Positions 51,924-60,685 of a stretch of DNA of 64,000 nucleotides are shown here, piece after piece. The notes under the pieces were generated by a model. That model made no database searches. It had not been told where the DNA came from and saw nothing but the letters and a program-made list of their open reading frames with translations. Every line of letters begins with the position of its first letter. The stretch's first letter is position 1. The DNA comes from Streptomonospora wellingtoniae. GTDB lineage: Bacteria; Actinomycetota; Actinomycetes; Streptosporangiales; Streptosporangiaceae. The stretch is from positions 1-64,000 of the forward strand of contig NZ_JAVREK010000007.1 in NCBI RefSeq assembly GCF_031845375.1, given 5' to 3'. Position numbers and translations under genes: made by a program.

Positions 51924-53333
51924 ATGGCAATCAGCGTCTTCGACCTGTTCACCATCGGCATCGGTCCGTCGAGCTCGCACACTGTCGGGCCGATGCGGGC
52001 CGCACGAAGGTTCGCCGCCGGGCTGGCCGAGTCCGGGCTGCTCGAACGCACCGCCGCGGTGCGCGCCGAGCTTTACGGCTCGCTGGCACTGACCGGTAAG
52101 GGGCACGGCAGCGACCGCGCCGTTGTGCTCGGACTGCTCGGGCAGACGCCCGAGGACGTCGACGTCGACGCCGCCGCGGCGACGGTCGAGCGCGTGCGCA
52201 CGGAGCACCGGCTGGCCTTGGCCGGAACGCACGAGGTCGCCTTCGACCCCGAAACGCACCTGGAGTTCCGCCGCAAGGAGACGCTCCCGGGCCACCCCAA
52301 CGGCATGCGCTTCGTGGCCATGGATTCCGCGGACGCGGAGCTGCGGGCCCACACCTACTTCTCGGTGGGCGGCGGCTTCGTCGTCGACGAGGAGGCCGTG
52401 GGCGCCGACCGGATCACGGCCGACGAAACCCCGCAGCCCTACCCGTTCGCCAGCGCGGCCGAGCTGCTGGAGACCTGCCACGAGGCCGGCATGTCCATCA
52501 GCGCCGTCATGCTCGCCAACGAGCGGGCGTTCGGGCGCACCGACGAGGAGATCCGCAAGGGCCTCCTGGAGATCTGGCGGGCCATGCGCGCGTCCGTGCG
52601 CCGGGGCGTGACCACCGAGGGCACCCTGCCCGGCGGCCTGAAGGTCCCCCGCCGGGCACCGCGGCTCTACCGCCAGCTCGGCGGCCACTGCGGTCCCGAG
52701 GGCCTTGCCGGCCCCGACCGCAGCGACCCGGGCGACCCGATGCGCGGAACCGACTGGATCACGCTGTACGCGCTTGCGGTCAACGAGGAGAACGCCGCCG
52801 GCGGCCGCGTGGTCACCGCGCCCACCAACGGTGCGGCCGGGATCGTCCCGGCGGTACTGCACTACTACGCGCACTTCACCCAAGGCGCGGGCGACGAGGG
52901 AACGATGCGCTTCCTGCTCACGGCGGGGGCGATCGGCATCCTCTTCAAGCAGAACGCCTCGATCTCCGGCGCCGAGGTCGGCTGCCAGGGCGAGGTCGGC
53001 TCGGCGTCGTCCATGGCCGCAGCGGGACTCGCCGAGGCCTGGGGCGCGACCCCGGCCCAGATCGAGAACGCGGCCGAGATCGCGATGGAGCACAACCTGG
53101 GCCTGACCTGCGACCCCATCGGGGGCCTGGTACAGGTCCCCTGCATCGAGCGCAACGCCCTGGCCTCGATCAAGGCGATCAGCGCGGCCCGCATCGCGCT
53201 GCGCGGCGACGGCAGCCACTTCGTCTCCCTCGACAAGGTGATCCGCACCATGCGCGATACCGGCCGGGACATGATGGACAAGTACAAGGAGACGAGCCGC
53301 GGGGGGCTCGCGGTGAACGTCATCGAGTGCTGA
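51924..53333 (+). CDS. sdaA: L-serine ammonia-lyase (serine dehydratase), single-chain iron-sulfur type
   Basis: 469 residues; ATG with AAGGAGGGCAGG upstream. N-terminal beta domain FDLFTIGIGPSSSHTVGPMRAA (1-160) and C-terminal alpha domain with the cluster-binding cysteines in SGAEVGCQGEVGSAS near 354 and CDPIGGLVQVPCIERNA near 395. Converts serine to pyruvate and ammonia. As the last gene after glyA it completes a glycine-to-serine-to-pyruvate route. 55-bp element copy 4 begins 18 nt after its stop. Confidence 0.95.
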   Translation: MAISVFDLFTIGIGPSSSHTVGPMRAARRFAAGLAESGLLERTAAVRAELYGSLALTGKGHGSDRAVVLGLLGQTPEDVDVDAAAATVERVRTEHRLALAGTHEVAFDPETHLEFRRKETLPGHPNGMRFVAMDSADAELRAHTYFSVGGGFVVDEEAVGADRITADETPQPYPFASAAELLETCHEAGMSISAVMLANERAFGRTDEEIRKGLLEIWRAMRASVRRGVTTEGTLPGGLKVPRRAPRLYRQLGGHCGPEGLAGPDRSDPGDPMRGTDWITLYALAVNEENAAGGRVVTAPTNGAAGIVPAVLHYYAHFTQGAGDEGTMRFLLTAGAIGILFKQNASISGAEVGCQGEVGSASSMAAAGLAEAWGATPAQIENAAEIAMEHNLGLTCDPIGGLVQVPCIERNALASIKAISAARIALRGDGSHFVSLDKVIRTMRDTGRDMMDKYKETSRGGLAVNVIEC

Positions 53334-53351
53334 AGCCGACTCAGCACCGCT

Positions 53352-53406
53352 GATCTTGTAGCTATCGTCACTGGAAATCGTTTTCCTTCACGATGGCTAC
53401 AAGATC
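53352..53406 (+). repeat. Dispersed 55-bp palindromic element, copy 4
   Basis: Identical over 55 bases to copy 3 and to the reverse complement of copy 1, more than 26 kb away. Starts 18 nt after the sdaA stop, the shortest distance of the four. In the sdaA transcript all 17 outer pairs form (one G-U), followed by an inner GGAAA-TCGT-TTTCC hairpin. Confidence 0.88.
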
Positions 53407-53532
53407 AACGGGGGTCGGGACGTGCCGACCTCGCTCGAAGCCCGGCCGCACCGGTGGTCGCCGCGTGGTATACCGGGGCCCGCGACGATGAACGGGTGCC
53501 GCCCTCGCGGCGGCGGTCTGGCAGGGGGCACG

Positions 53533-54285
53533 GTGCAGGGCAGCAGACTCGGGTTGAACGCGGACCCTCACGGCCCCTTCCACGGCCCTCTCGCGCACGC
53601 CTACGCCTGCGCCGCACACATCCAGGTCGCCAACGAAGCGGCGTGGAACAGCCCCGGCGGCTGCTCCTGCTGCACGCCCGAGCAGAAGCGGGAGGGCCTG
53701 AGCGAGGACTGGGGAATCGCGTCCCCCGACGCTTGGCGCCGGCAGGCCGAGGCGCTGGTCTCCGAGGACAGCAACGCGCCCGCCACCACCTTGCTTGAGC
53801 TGCGCATGGTGTCCTCGCAGGCCGTCGGCCAGCCCATCGACGCCGGGCTGTGGCGCGACGCCATCGCGCGAATGTGCCGGCAGCGGGGTCTGGACGAAGC
53901 CGTCTACCAGCGGTTGATCGATCTGGCCGGTACCATCCTGGACTACGAGAAGCGGTTCATGGCCGACGGCCTGCTGCCTCCGGGCGCGATCGTCCCCGCG
54001 ATCAAGGCGTGGGACCTCGGCCGCGGCGCGAACATGGCGCGCTGGGGCGTCCAGTGCGGATACGCCGACATGCAGACGTCGCAGTGGTTCGCGATGCGCG
54101 CGAGCGAGCAGGCGCTCCGCTACTACACCACGTGGTGGGACTTCTCAGCGGGCTACATCCTGGGGCGCTGCCTGCACTTCGACCAGGGCTCCTTCAGCCA
54201 CTGGTACACCACCCCCCTGGAGGTGCACCACCTGATGATGACGCACCCGCAGAGCCCGTGGCTGAACCTGCCGTTCCGCGGCTGA
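53533..54285 (+). CDS. DUF1266 domain protein
   Basis: About 250 residues from GTG 53533 (GGGGG upstream); ATG 53488 in the same frame is an alternative. The C-terminal half carries the DUF1266 pattern: AIKAWDLGRGANMARWGVQCGYAD near 160, then SEQALRYYTTWWDFSAGYILGR and ending in a Trp-rich region. The N-terminal part has a short cysteine-rich stretch (GGCSCCTPEQ) near 38 which could bind a metal. Cytoplasmic, function unknown. Separated from sdaA by 55-bp element copy 4. Confidence 0.75.
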   Translation: MQGSRLGLNADPHGPFHGPLAHAYACAAHIQVANEAAWNSPGGCSCCTPEQKREGLSEDWGIASPDAWRRQAEALVSEDSNAPATTLLELRMVSSQAVGQPIDAGLWRDAIARMCRQRGLDEAVYQRLIDLAGTILDYEKRFMADGLLPPGAIVPAIKAWDLGRGANMARWGVQCGYADMQTSQWFAMRASEQALRYYTTWWDFSAGYILGRCLHFDQGSFSHWYTTPLEVHHLMMTHPQSPWLNLPFRG

Positions 54286-54321
54286 GCACGCGGTTGCGCG
54301 ACCCGTAGCGCGGACGCGGCT

Positions 54322-54528
54322 TCAGGCTCCGCCCCCGTCCGCCTTCACGAGCCCGACGAGCGCCGCCCAGGCGGAGCCGGAGAAGTCCAGGTGCCCCGCA
54401 GCGGCGTCCTCCGAGTCGCGGACGGCGACGCCGAAACCCGGCCGGTCCGCGACCTCCACGCAGTTCTCCTTGAACGAGTAGCTCGACTTGCGGAAGTGGA
54501 GCCGCGCGGCTTCTGCAGGGAAGTCCAT
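54322..54528 (-). CDS. DUF397 domain protein (orphan)
   Basis: 68 residues from ATG 54528. The hallmark FRKSSYSFKENCVEVAD and VRDSEDAAAGHLDFSGSAW fit DUF397, a small family almost restricted to actinomycetes and usually encoded next to a helix-turn-helix XRE regulator gene. Here no such partner is present on either side. Probably a cytoplasmic partner of a distant regulator. Convergent with the DUF1266 gene. Confidence 0.88.
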   Translation of the reverse strand: MDFPAEAARLHFRKSSYSFKENCVEVADRPGFGVAVRDSEDAAAGHLDFSGSAWAALVGLVKADGGGA

Positions 54529-54756
54529 GGCGGCAGGATTCCCCCGACACGCAGTCGCGAACCCTGCACGGACCGTCGAAGAAAGCTTCCATCGCACGCC
54601 GCCGCGCGGAGCATTCCTTCATGCGCTCTGCCGCCACCCGCCGACCCGGAGAGACCCCGGCGGCGCCCCCCGCGATCAGAGTGTCGGATCCCACCCTGTC
54701 CGAGCGCCGCCGTTGCGCCCCCGCCCGCGACCTGCGCGGAGCCGAATGCACGCGCT

Positions 54757-54771
54757 GTGTATCCGATACAC
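54757..54771. promoter_or_regulatory. Palindrome upstream of the chitinase promoter
   Basis: GTGTATC-C-GATACAC is a perfect palindrome 37 nt upstream of the chitinase -35 hexamer. It does not match the DasR site (TGGTCTAGACCA) that controls many Streptomyces chitinases. Confidence 0.5.
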
Positions 54772-54807
54772 GACCCAGCGTTTTTGGAAATAATGCTTCC
54801 AGATAGG

Positions 54808-54836
54808 TTGACGTGTCCGACGCCAACTCCTAAGTT
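54808..54836 (+). promoter_or_regulatory. Sigma-70-type promoter of the chitinase gene
   Basis: TTGACG (54808-54813), 17-nt spacer, TAAGTT (54831-54836), within a locally A/T-rich stretch. A near-consensus housekeeping promoter. Confidence 0.65.
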
Positions 54837-54948
54837 TCTTAACACTTCAGGTGCGGATCCGAACACTGAGAGCGAATCCGGTCGGCATGCAACCCGGATT
54901 CGCGTCCATTCCCCGCTCACGGACGCGAGACGCCTGGAAGGACCTTTC

Positions 54949-56016
54949 GTGAACGCTCCCCGACATCCCCGGCACACCTCCGGCGGTCACCGCTTCAGCG
55001 GTGTCTTCCGCCGCTTCCCGCGGCTCTCCGCGGCCCTGGCCGGTGCAGCCGCGCTGTCCACCCTCGGCGTGGCCGCGGTCGCCGCACCGGCTGTCCTCGA
55101 CGGCCCCGACCCCGCCTCCGCCACTCCTGCCGCGGCGGACGGCCAGTGGCTCACCGGGTACTGGCACAACTTCGCCAACGGCTCCACCACGATGCCGATC
55201 AGCGAGGTGCCCTCCGCCTACAACCTCATCGCGGTGGCCTTCGCCGGCAACACCGCATCCCCCGGCGGCATCACCTTCGACGTCGCCGACAGCGAACTGG
55301 GCGGCTACACCGACCAGCAGTTCAAGGACGACGTCGCGGCCGTCCAGGCCGAGGGGCGCAAGGTGGTGCTGTCCATCGGCGGCCAGAACGGCCACGTGGA
55401 CGTCACCAACTCCACCGAGGCCGCCAACTTCGCCGACTCCGCCTATGCCCTGATGCAGGAGTACGGGTTCGACGGGATCGACATCGACCTCGAACACGGC
55501 ATGAACGCCCAGTACATGGAGGAGGCGCTGCGGTCCCTGCGGAACAAGGCCGGCTCGGACCTGATGATCACGATGGCGCCGCAGACCATCGACTTCCAGG
55601 CGCCGAGCTACGCCTACTACAAGCTCGCCCAGAACATCGGCGACATCCTGACCATCATCAACATGCAGTACTACAACTCCGGCTCCATGCTGGGCTGCGA
55701 TGACCAGGTCTACTCGCAAGGGAGCGTCGACTTCCTGACGGCCCAGGCCTGCATCCAGCTGGAGCTGGGCCTGCGCCCCGACCAGGTGGGGCTGGGGCTG
55801 CCCGCCACACCCGACGCGGCGGGCGGCGGCTACCAGTCGGCCGGCAACGTCATCCGGGCACTCGACTGCCTCGAAGAGGGGCGCAACTGCGGGTCCTTCA
55901 CCCCGAGCGAGCCCTACGGGCCGATCGGCGGCGCGATGACCTGGTCGATCAACTGGGACGCCACGAACGGCTACGCCTTCGCCGACGCTCTCGGTGCGCG
56001 GCTGGGGACCGGCTGA
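54949..56016 (+). CDS. Secreted chitinase, glycoside hydrolase family 18
   Basis: 355 residues; GTG start with GGAAGGA 7 nt before. Long signal peptide with basic N-region (about 1-27) and hydrophobic core (about 28-48), cleaved near ASA at 59. The GH18 barrel has YWHNFANGS, IGGQNGHVDV, the catalytic DGIDIDLEHG motif (DxxDxDxE) near 185, MAPQTI, INMQYYNSG near 240 and the terminal MTWSINWD near 338. It resembles ChiC/ChiD-type enzymes of streptomycetes and hydrolyses chitin outside the cell. No carbohydrate-binding module. Has its own promoter and a downstream hairpin. Confidence 0.93.
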   Translation: MNAPRHPRHTSGGHRFSGVFRRFPRLSAALAGAAALSTLGVAAVAAPAVLDGPDPASATPAAADGQWLTGYWHNFANGSTTMPISEVPSAYNLIAVAFAGNTASPGGITFDVADSELGGYTDQQFKDDVAAVQAEGRKVVLSIGGQNGHVDVTNSTEAANFADSAYALMQEYGFDGIDIDLEHGMNAQYMEEALRSLRNKAGSDLMITMAPQTIDFQAPSYAYYKLAQNIGDILTIINMQYYNSGSMLGCDDQVYSQGSVDFLTAQACIQLELGLRPDQVGLGLPATPDAAGGGYQSAGNVIRALDCLEEGRNCGSFTPSEPYGPIGGAMTWSINWDATNGYAFADALGARLGTG

Positions 56017-56324
56017 TCCGCGTAGCAGCGGCCGCCGACCGTCCGCGCCCGCGCAGGCGCACGACGCGGAGCCGTACCGTCCGGCCCTGACCCCGCCGGA
56101 GAAGGTGGCCGGCCCCGGCAAGACACGCCGCGCCGGGACCGGCCACCGTCAGACGGCTTCGGCCCCCGGCCGAGGACCGAATTTCCCGCCCGGGCTCCCG
56201 ATCCGCCCCCGTCGGCACGCCCGGCCCCTGCCCGGATCGGAAGCCCTCCCACAGGGTGCGGCGCACCGTTCATCCCCTGGCGCCGCACCCTCTCGCTTCC
56301 GGCTCCTCCAGAGCCGCCGCTTCC
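56017..56324. other. Intergenic region between convergent genes, 308 bp
   Basis: No gene seen. It contains the chitinase terminator hairpin at 56104-56147; the remainder shows no further structure that I can support. Confidence 0.55.
56104..56147 (+). terminator. Terminator after the chitinase gene
   Basis: 16-bp arms, GGTGGCCGGCCCCGGC and GCCGGGACCGGCCACC with one mismatch, around 12 nt. It starts 88 nt after the chitinase stop. Confidence 0.7.
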
Positions 56325-56969
56325 TCACCGTTCGACCGGTACCTCCTCGCACGCCATGGGGGCGCCTCGAGCGACGAGGAAGTTCGTCCGGTGCTGCGCA
56401 CCCTCCTTCGGCACGAAGTTCTCGATGACCATGGAGTCGTTTGCGTCCATCGCGAACGCCCACGGCACCCGCGAGCCCACCGGGGGCCGAGGCTCCTGCG
56501 CCTCCACCGCAGAGTCCGGCGAATATGCACGCCCCACGGCGAACTCACCGTCGCCCCCGGACCGTCCGGGAAGCACCGTCATGGATCCCACCCTCAGATC
56601 GGAGGCGCACCGGGTGCCCGGCTCCGGGTTCCTGATCTCGACCGCCACCCCCGCTGCGCGCAGGTCGGCGGCCAGATCGCGCTGCTCGTCCCGATCCAGC
56701 GTCAGGTCCTTGATGCTCACCTGCACGCTGCCGTCCGGCTTCTCCTCGACGGCGTAGGCGGGCGGCGCCGCCATCCCGGGCAGCACGATGAACCCGGCCG
56801 CCACCGCGGCTCCCCCGGCCAGGGCGAATCCCACCCGCGGCGCGGTGACCAGCCGCCGCCGCGGCGCGGGCCCGGCCGCAGCCTCCCGTTCGGCCGCGTT
56901 GAGTGCGACCTCCTTCTTCAGCTCGGCGAGCAGTCGGTCCTCGAAACGTTCCGTCTTGTCTGCGTTCAT
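56325..56969 (-). CDS. Membrane-anchored probable anti-sigma factor
   Basis: 214 residues, starting ATGA over the sigma factor stop. N-terminal cytoplasmic part (about 1-40) with ERFEDRLLAELKKEVAL, one membrane segment at about 46-70 (VGFALAGGAAVAAGFIVLPG), and an extracellular domain of about 140 residues with two cysteines. The layout (sigma gene, overlap, single-pass membrane protein) is typical for ECF anti-sigma factors, but the N-terminus lacks the zinc-binding HxxxCxxC motif. The assignment therefore rests on gene order. Confidence 0.6.
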   Translation of the reverse strand: MNADKTERFEDRLLAELKKEVALNAAEREAAAGPAPRRRLVTAPRVGFALAGGAAVAAGFIVLPGMAAPPAYAVEEKPDGSVQVSIKDLTLDRDEQRDLAADLRAAGVAVEIRNPEPGTRCASDLRVGSMTVLPGRSGGDGEFAVGRAYSPDSAVEAQEPRPPVGSRVPWAFAMDANDSMVIENFVPKEGAQHRTNFLVARGAPMACEEVPVER

Positions 56970-57679
56970 GCCTGTCCCCTCGCGTAAGAGATCCCGACCG
57001 GGGCGTCCCCGGCCCGCATGCCTTCGGCGGCACGCGCGGCGCCGGCGCCGGTGGCGCCTCGCCCGGCCGGCGGCTCGTCAGCGGCCGGGCCCCTGCGCGC
57101 GGCGGCCGCGAGCGCCTTGCGCGCCCGGTGCAACCGCACGCGCGCGGTTACCTTGCGGATGCTGAGCGCCGCCGCGGCCTCGGTGACGCCGAGCTGGTCG
57201 ACCGCGACGAGCTCGAGCACCTGGCGCTCGCCCTCGGGCAGCTCGGCCATCGAGCCCAGCAGTGCGCGCGCCCGGTCCTCGGCGTGGATCCGCTCCTCCA
57301 TACGGGTGATGTCGTCGGAGTCCAGCAGCCGGCGGCCGGCCAGACGGCTGCCGCTGTCGGCCTCACGGGCCGCCCGCCTGCGTTCGGCCGAGACCACGTT
57401 GCGCGCGATCCCGAACAGCCAGGCCTCCTCCTCGCCCCTTTCGGGGCGGTAGGAGTCGGCGGAGCGGATCGCCGCCAGGAACACATCGGCCGTCAGGTCG
57501 GCGGCGGTGTGCGGGTCGTCGACCCGCCGTGCCACGAACCTGGTGATCTTCTCGACGTGCCGCCGGTAGAACTCCTCGAACCGGTCCGGGTCGCGCGCGG
57601 CTTCCCGGGGTCCCGCACGTCTGCCTCTCTCACCTGCCACTTGGCGCCTCTCAGCATCCTGATCGCCTTCCGCATGCAT
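56966..57679 (-). CDS. ECF-type RNA polymerase sigma factor
   Basis: 237 residues. Region 2 near 32-95 (FEEFYRRHVEKITRFVARRV, DLTADVFLAAIRSADSYRP, AWLFGIARNVV) and region 4 near 140-190 (LPEGERQVLELVAVDQLGVTEAAAALSIRKVTARVRLHRARKAL is the conserved stretch). The C-terminal tail is low-complexity. Start uncertain: ATG 57679 or a GTG about 13 codons later. Co-transcribed with the membrane protein downstream. Target promoters unknown; autoregulation is likely by analogy. Confidence 0.87.
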   Translation of the reverse strand: MHAEGDQDAERRQVAGERGRRAGPREAARDPDRFEEFYRRHVEKITRFVARRVDDPHTAADLTADVFLAAIRSADSYRPERGEEEAWLFGIARNVVSAERRRAAREADSGSRLAGRRLLDSDDITRMEERIHAEDRARALLGSMAELPEGERQVLELVAVDQLGVTEAAAALSIRKVTARVRLHRARKALAAAARRGPAADEPPAGRGATGAGAARAAEGMRAGDAPVGISYARGQA

Positions 57680-57837
57680 TCACGAGTACTTGGCGGATCG
57701 CGGACGAGGCGTTACCGGCCCAGGTCGGGTCCGGCGGCGGAGGCGAGGGGAGCCGGTGGAGGGCTCCGGCGGAGAGCGGCGGCAGAGCCGGGGCCGCCGG
57801 GGAGCGGCAGGGGCGGACGGCGGCACGCCCCGACCCA

Positions 57838-57883
57838 GCCCGCCCCAGCCCCGCCCGGAGGGCCGGGCGGGGCTGGGGCGGGC
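57838..57883 (-). terminator. Very strong hairpin after fbiC
   Basis: 21-bp perfect arms composed only of G, C and one A/T pair, around the loop AGGG, 23 nt beyond the fbiC stop and before the sigma factor gene. Confidence 0.8.
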
Positions 57884-57906
57884 GACGAGAGGCCCGGGGC
57901 ACGGCC

Positions 57907-60534
57907 TCAGACCACCGGCAGCCGCATGCCGCGGATGCTCGCGGCCACACCGTCGTTGGCCTCGGCGATCTCGCGACGCTCGGGCGGAACCGGCCCGTAG
58001 AGGGTGGTGCGCTGCCGCAGCGGGCGCCCGGTGGGCTCGACCAGGGTGCGGATGTCGCCGATCGTCTTGAACGATCCGTTGTCGGAGCCCGCCATACGGC
58101 TGATGGTCTCCTCCATCAGCGTGCCGCCCACGTCGTTGACACCGCCCGAGAGCAGCTGGCGGCAGGTGTCCTCGGCCAGCTTCACCCACGAGCACTGGAT
58201 GTTGTCGATGGTGCCGTGCAGCAGCAGCCGGGCCAGGGCGTGCACCGCCCGGTTCTCGCGCACCGTGGGACCGGTCCGCGCCAGGCCCGCAAGGTAGATC
58301 GGCGCGCTGGTGTGCACGAACGGCAGCGGCACGAACTCGGTGAAGCCCGGACGGCCGTTGCGCTCCAGCGAGCGCTGCTGAAGCGAGCGCAGCAGCTTGA
58401 TGTGGGCCACCCAGTGCTCAGGGGTGTCCACGTGGCCGTACATCATCGTGGAGGTGGTGGGGATTCCCAGGTCGTGGGCCGTCGTGACGACGTCGATCCA
58501 CGCCGAGGCGGGCAGCTTGCCCTTGGTGAGCACCCAGCGGACGTCGTCGTCGAGGATCTCGGCGGCGGTTCCCGGCAGCGAGTCGACTCCGGCCTCGTGC
58601 GCCCGCTCCAGCCACGTACGCACCGGCGCGTCGGTGCGCGCCGCGCCGTTGACCACCTCCATCGGGCTGAAGGCGTGCACGTGGATTCCGGGCACGCGCT
58701 GCTTGACCGCGCGGGCGAGGTCGAAGTAGGCGCTGCCGGGCAGGTCCGGATGGATTCCGCCCTGCATGCACACCTCGCTGGCCCCGGCCTCCCATGCCTC
58801 GGCCGCGCGGTCGGCGACCTGGTCCAGCGAAAGGGTGAAGGCGTCGGCGTCGGTGCGGCGCTGCGCGAAGGCGCAGAACCGGCAGCCGGTGTAGCAGACG
58901 TTGGTGAAGTTGATGTTGCGGGTGACGACGAAGGTCACGTCGTCGCCGACGGTGTCGCGGCGCAGCGCGTCGGCGAGCCCGGCCAGTTCCTCCAACTCGG
59001 AGCCGTGGGCGTGCAGCAGCGCCAGCGCCTCCTCGTCGTCCAGGCCGGCCGGGTCGCGCTCGGCGTGCCGGAGGGCGTCGCGCACCTCGGGGTCGAACCT
59101 GCGCGGGGCGCCCGCGCCCAGTTCGGGGCGGGGCAGGCGCTCGCGAAGACGCTCCCAGTCGCCGTAGACGGCGTCGAAGTCGCCGCGGCGGTCGGTGGTG
59201 CGGCCCTCGGTGTCGACAGCGGTGTGCAGGTCGGTGCGGCCGCTGGAGACCTGCTGGGGCTCGGGCTCCTGCCAGGGGCGGCCGACGACCTCGGCGTCCT
59301 CGCGGGCCAGGCCCGATTCGGGGTCGGCCAGCGCGGCCACGTGGCCGGCGACGCGCGGGTCCAGCCACGGCTCGCCCTGGCGGACGTACTCGGGGTAGAC
59401 GGTCAGCCGCTCGCGCAACCGGAACCCGGCCTCGGCGGTCCGCTCGGCGAGCGCGTCGATCTGCGGCCACGGGCGCTCGGGGTTCACGTGGTCGGGGGTC
59501 AGCGGGGAGACGCCGCCCCAGTCGTCGATGCCGGCGCGCAGCATGAGGCCGTACTCGTCGCCGATCAGGTTGGGCGGGGCCTGCACTCGCGCCTTGGTGC
59601 CCATCACCAGGCGGGTGACGGCGACGGTGGCGGCCAGCTCGGCCAGCTCGGCGTCGGGGCGGTGCATCATCGCGGTGCCGGGCTTGGCCCGGAAGTTCTG
59701 CACGATGATCTCCTGGATCGCTCCGTACTCGCGGGCGGCCCGGCGCATGGCGAAGACCGAGTCGGCGCGCTCGGCTTCGGTCTCGCCGATCCCGATGAGG
59801 ATGCCGGTGGTGAAGGGGACGGTGCAGCGCCCGGCGTCCTCCAGCACGCGCAGCCGCACCGCGGGGTCCTTGTCGGGGCTGCCGTAGTGCGGCAGGCCGC
59901 GCTCGGTGAACAGCCGCTCGGAGGTGGTCTCCAGCATCATGCCCATGGACGGAGCCACGGGCTTGAGCCGCTGGAAGTCCGACCAGCTCAGCACGCCGGG
60001 ATTGAGGTGGGGCAGCAGGCCGGTCTCCTCCAGAACCATGATCGCCATGGCGCGGACGTAGGAGAGCGTGTCCTCGTAACCGCGCTCGTCCAGCCACCGC
60101 GCGGCCTGCTGCCAGCGGTCCTCCGGACGGTCGCCGAGGGTGAAGAGCGCCTCCTTGCAGCCCATGGCGGCGCCTTGGCGGGCGATCTCCAGCACCTCGT
60201 CCGGCGAGAGGTAGGGGGACTCCAGGTGGCCGGGCGCGGTGGCGAAGGTGCAGTAGTGGCAGCGGTCGCGGCACAGCCGGGTGAGCGGGACGAACACCTT
60301 GCGGCTGTAGGTGACGACGCCGGGGCGCCCGGCGGCCTCCAGGCCGGCGTCGCGGACGCGGGAGGCGTGGTCGAGCAGGACCTCCAGGTCGTCGCCGCGG
60401 GCGTGCAGCAGCACCTCGGCTTCGGCGGGGTCGAGGGACTTTCCGTCGCGGGCCCGGGCCAGTGCACGGCGCATGGCGGAGGGTGCGGGGGCGGATTCGG
60501 CGGTTTCGCTGTTCCGATGTCCGGCACGAGTCAT
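57907..60534 (-). CDS. fbiC: 7,8-didemethyl-8-hydroxy-5-deazariboflavin (FO) synthase, CofG/CofH fusion
   Basis: 875 residues, as for actinomycete FbiC. Two radical SAM domains: CofG-like N-terminal half with CRDRCHYCTF (CxxxCxxC) near 87, and CofH-like C-terminal half with CYTGCRFCAF near 555. Joins tyrosine and a pyrimidine intermediate to make FO, the chromophore of coenzyme F420, which supports many actinomycete reductases. I chose ATG 60534 because TATCGT ends 7 nt before it (leaderless pattern); a GTG three codons upstream is possible. Ends at a strong terminator. Confidence 0.96.
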   Translation of the reverse strand: MTRAGHRNSETAESAPAPSAMRRALARARDGKSLDPAEAEVLLHARGDDLEVLLDHASRVRDAGLEAAGRPGVVTYSRKVFVPLTRLCRDRCHYCTFATAPGHLESPYLSPDEVLEIARQGAAMGCKEALFTLGDRPEDRWQQAARWLDERGYEDTLSYVRAMAIMVLEETGLLPHLNPGVLSWSDFQRLKPVAPSMGMMLETTSERLFTERGLPHYGSPDKDPAVRLRVLEDAGRCTVPFTTGILIGIGETEAERADSVFAMRRAAREYGAIQEIIVQNFRAKPGTAMMHRPDAELAELAATVAVTRLVMGTKARVQAPPNLIGDEYGLMLRAGIDDWGGVSPLTPDHVNPERPWPQIDALAERTAEAGFRLRERLTVYPEYVRQGEPWLDPRVAGHVAALADPESGLAREDAEVVGRPWQEPEPQQVSSGRTDLHTAVDTEGRTTDRRGDFDAVYGDWERLRERLPRPELGAGAPRRFDPEVRDALRHAERDPAGLDDEEALALLHAHGSELEELAGLADALRRDTVGDDVTFVVTRNINFTNVCYTGCRFCAFAQRRTDADAFTLSLDQVADRAAEAWEAGASEVCMQGGIHPDLPGSAYFDLARAVKQRVPGIHVHAFSPMEVVNGAARTDAPVRTWLERAHEAGVDSLPGTAAEILDDDVRWVLTKGKLPASAWIDVVTTAHDLGIPTTSTMMYGHVDTPEHWVAHIKLLRSLQQRSLERNGRPGFTEFVPLPFVHTSAPIYLAGLARTGPTVRENRAVHALARLLLHGTIDNIQCSWVKLAEDTCRQLLSGGVNDVGGTLMEETISRMAGSDNGSFKTIGDIRTLVEPTGRPLRQRTTLYGPVPPERREIAEANDGVAASIRGMRLPVV

Positions 60535-60685
60535 GGTCGGCACGATACGGCGGCGCCTCCGCGGCTCTCCGTCCGCCCCGCCGGGTACGCCCCGGTGTGC
60601 CCGGACCCACTCTCGGGGCCGCCCGGCCGGCGCGGAGCCGGGGACGCCCCGGAAGCGGACGGGAGCGGCGGCCCGCCGGAGCGGT

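Larger units (their letters stand above)
54529..54948. other. Intergenic region of 420 bp before the chitinase gene
   Basis: No gene seen. Contains, from left to right, the DUF397 upstream region, a 15-bp palindrome at 54757, an A/T-rich stretch with GGAA-N7-TTCC near 54786, and the chitinase promoter. The untranslated leader of the chitinase would be about 105 nt. Confidence 0.6.

Noticed and set aside
17933..53406. 55-bp elements as a CRISPR array
   Set aside because: Copies are many kilobases apart, palindromic over the full length and lack spacers and cas genes.
53370..53619. Short minus-strand open frame ending inside the 55-bp element (PVDLVAIVKENDFQ)
   Set aside because: Similar short peptides arise from each copy simply because the element is repeated; no ribosome site or conserved upstream coding sequence.
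54529..54948. DasR site before the chitinase gene
   Set aside because: No sequence close to TGGTCTAGACCA was found in the region.
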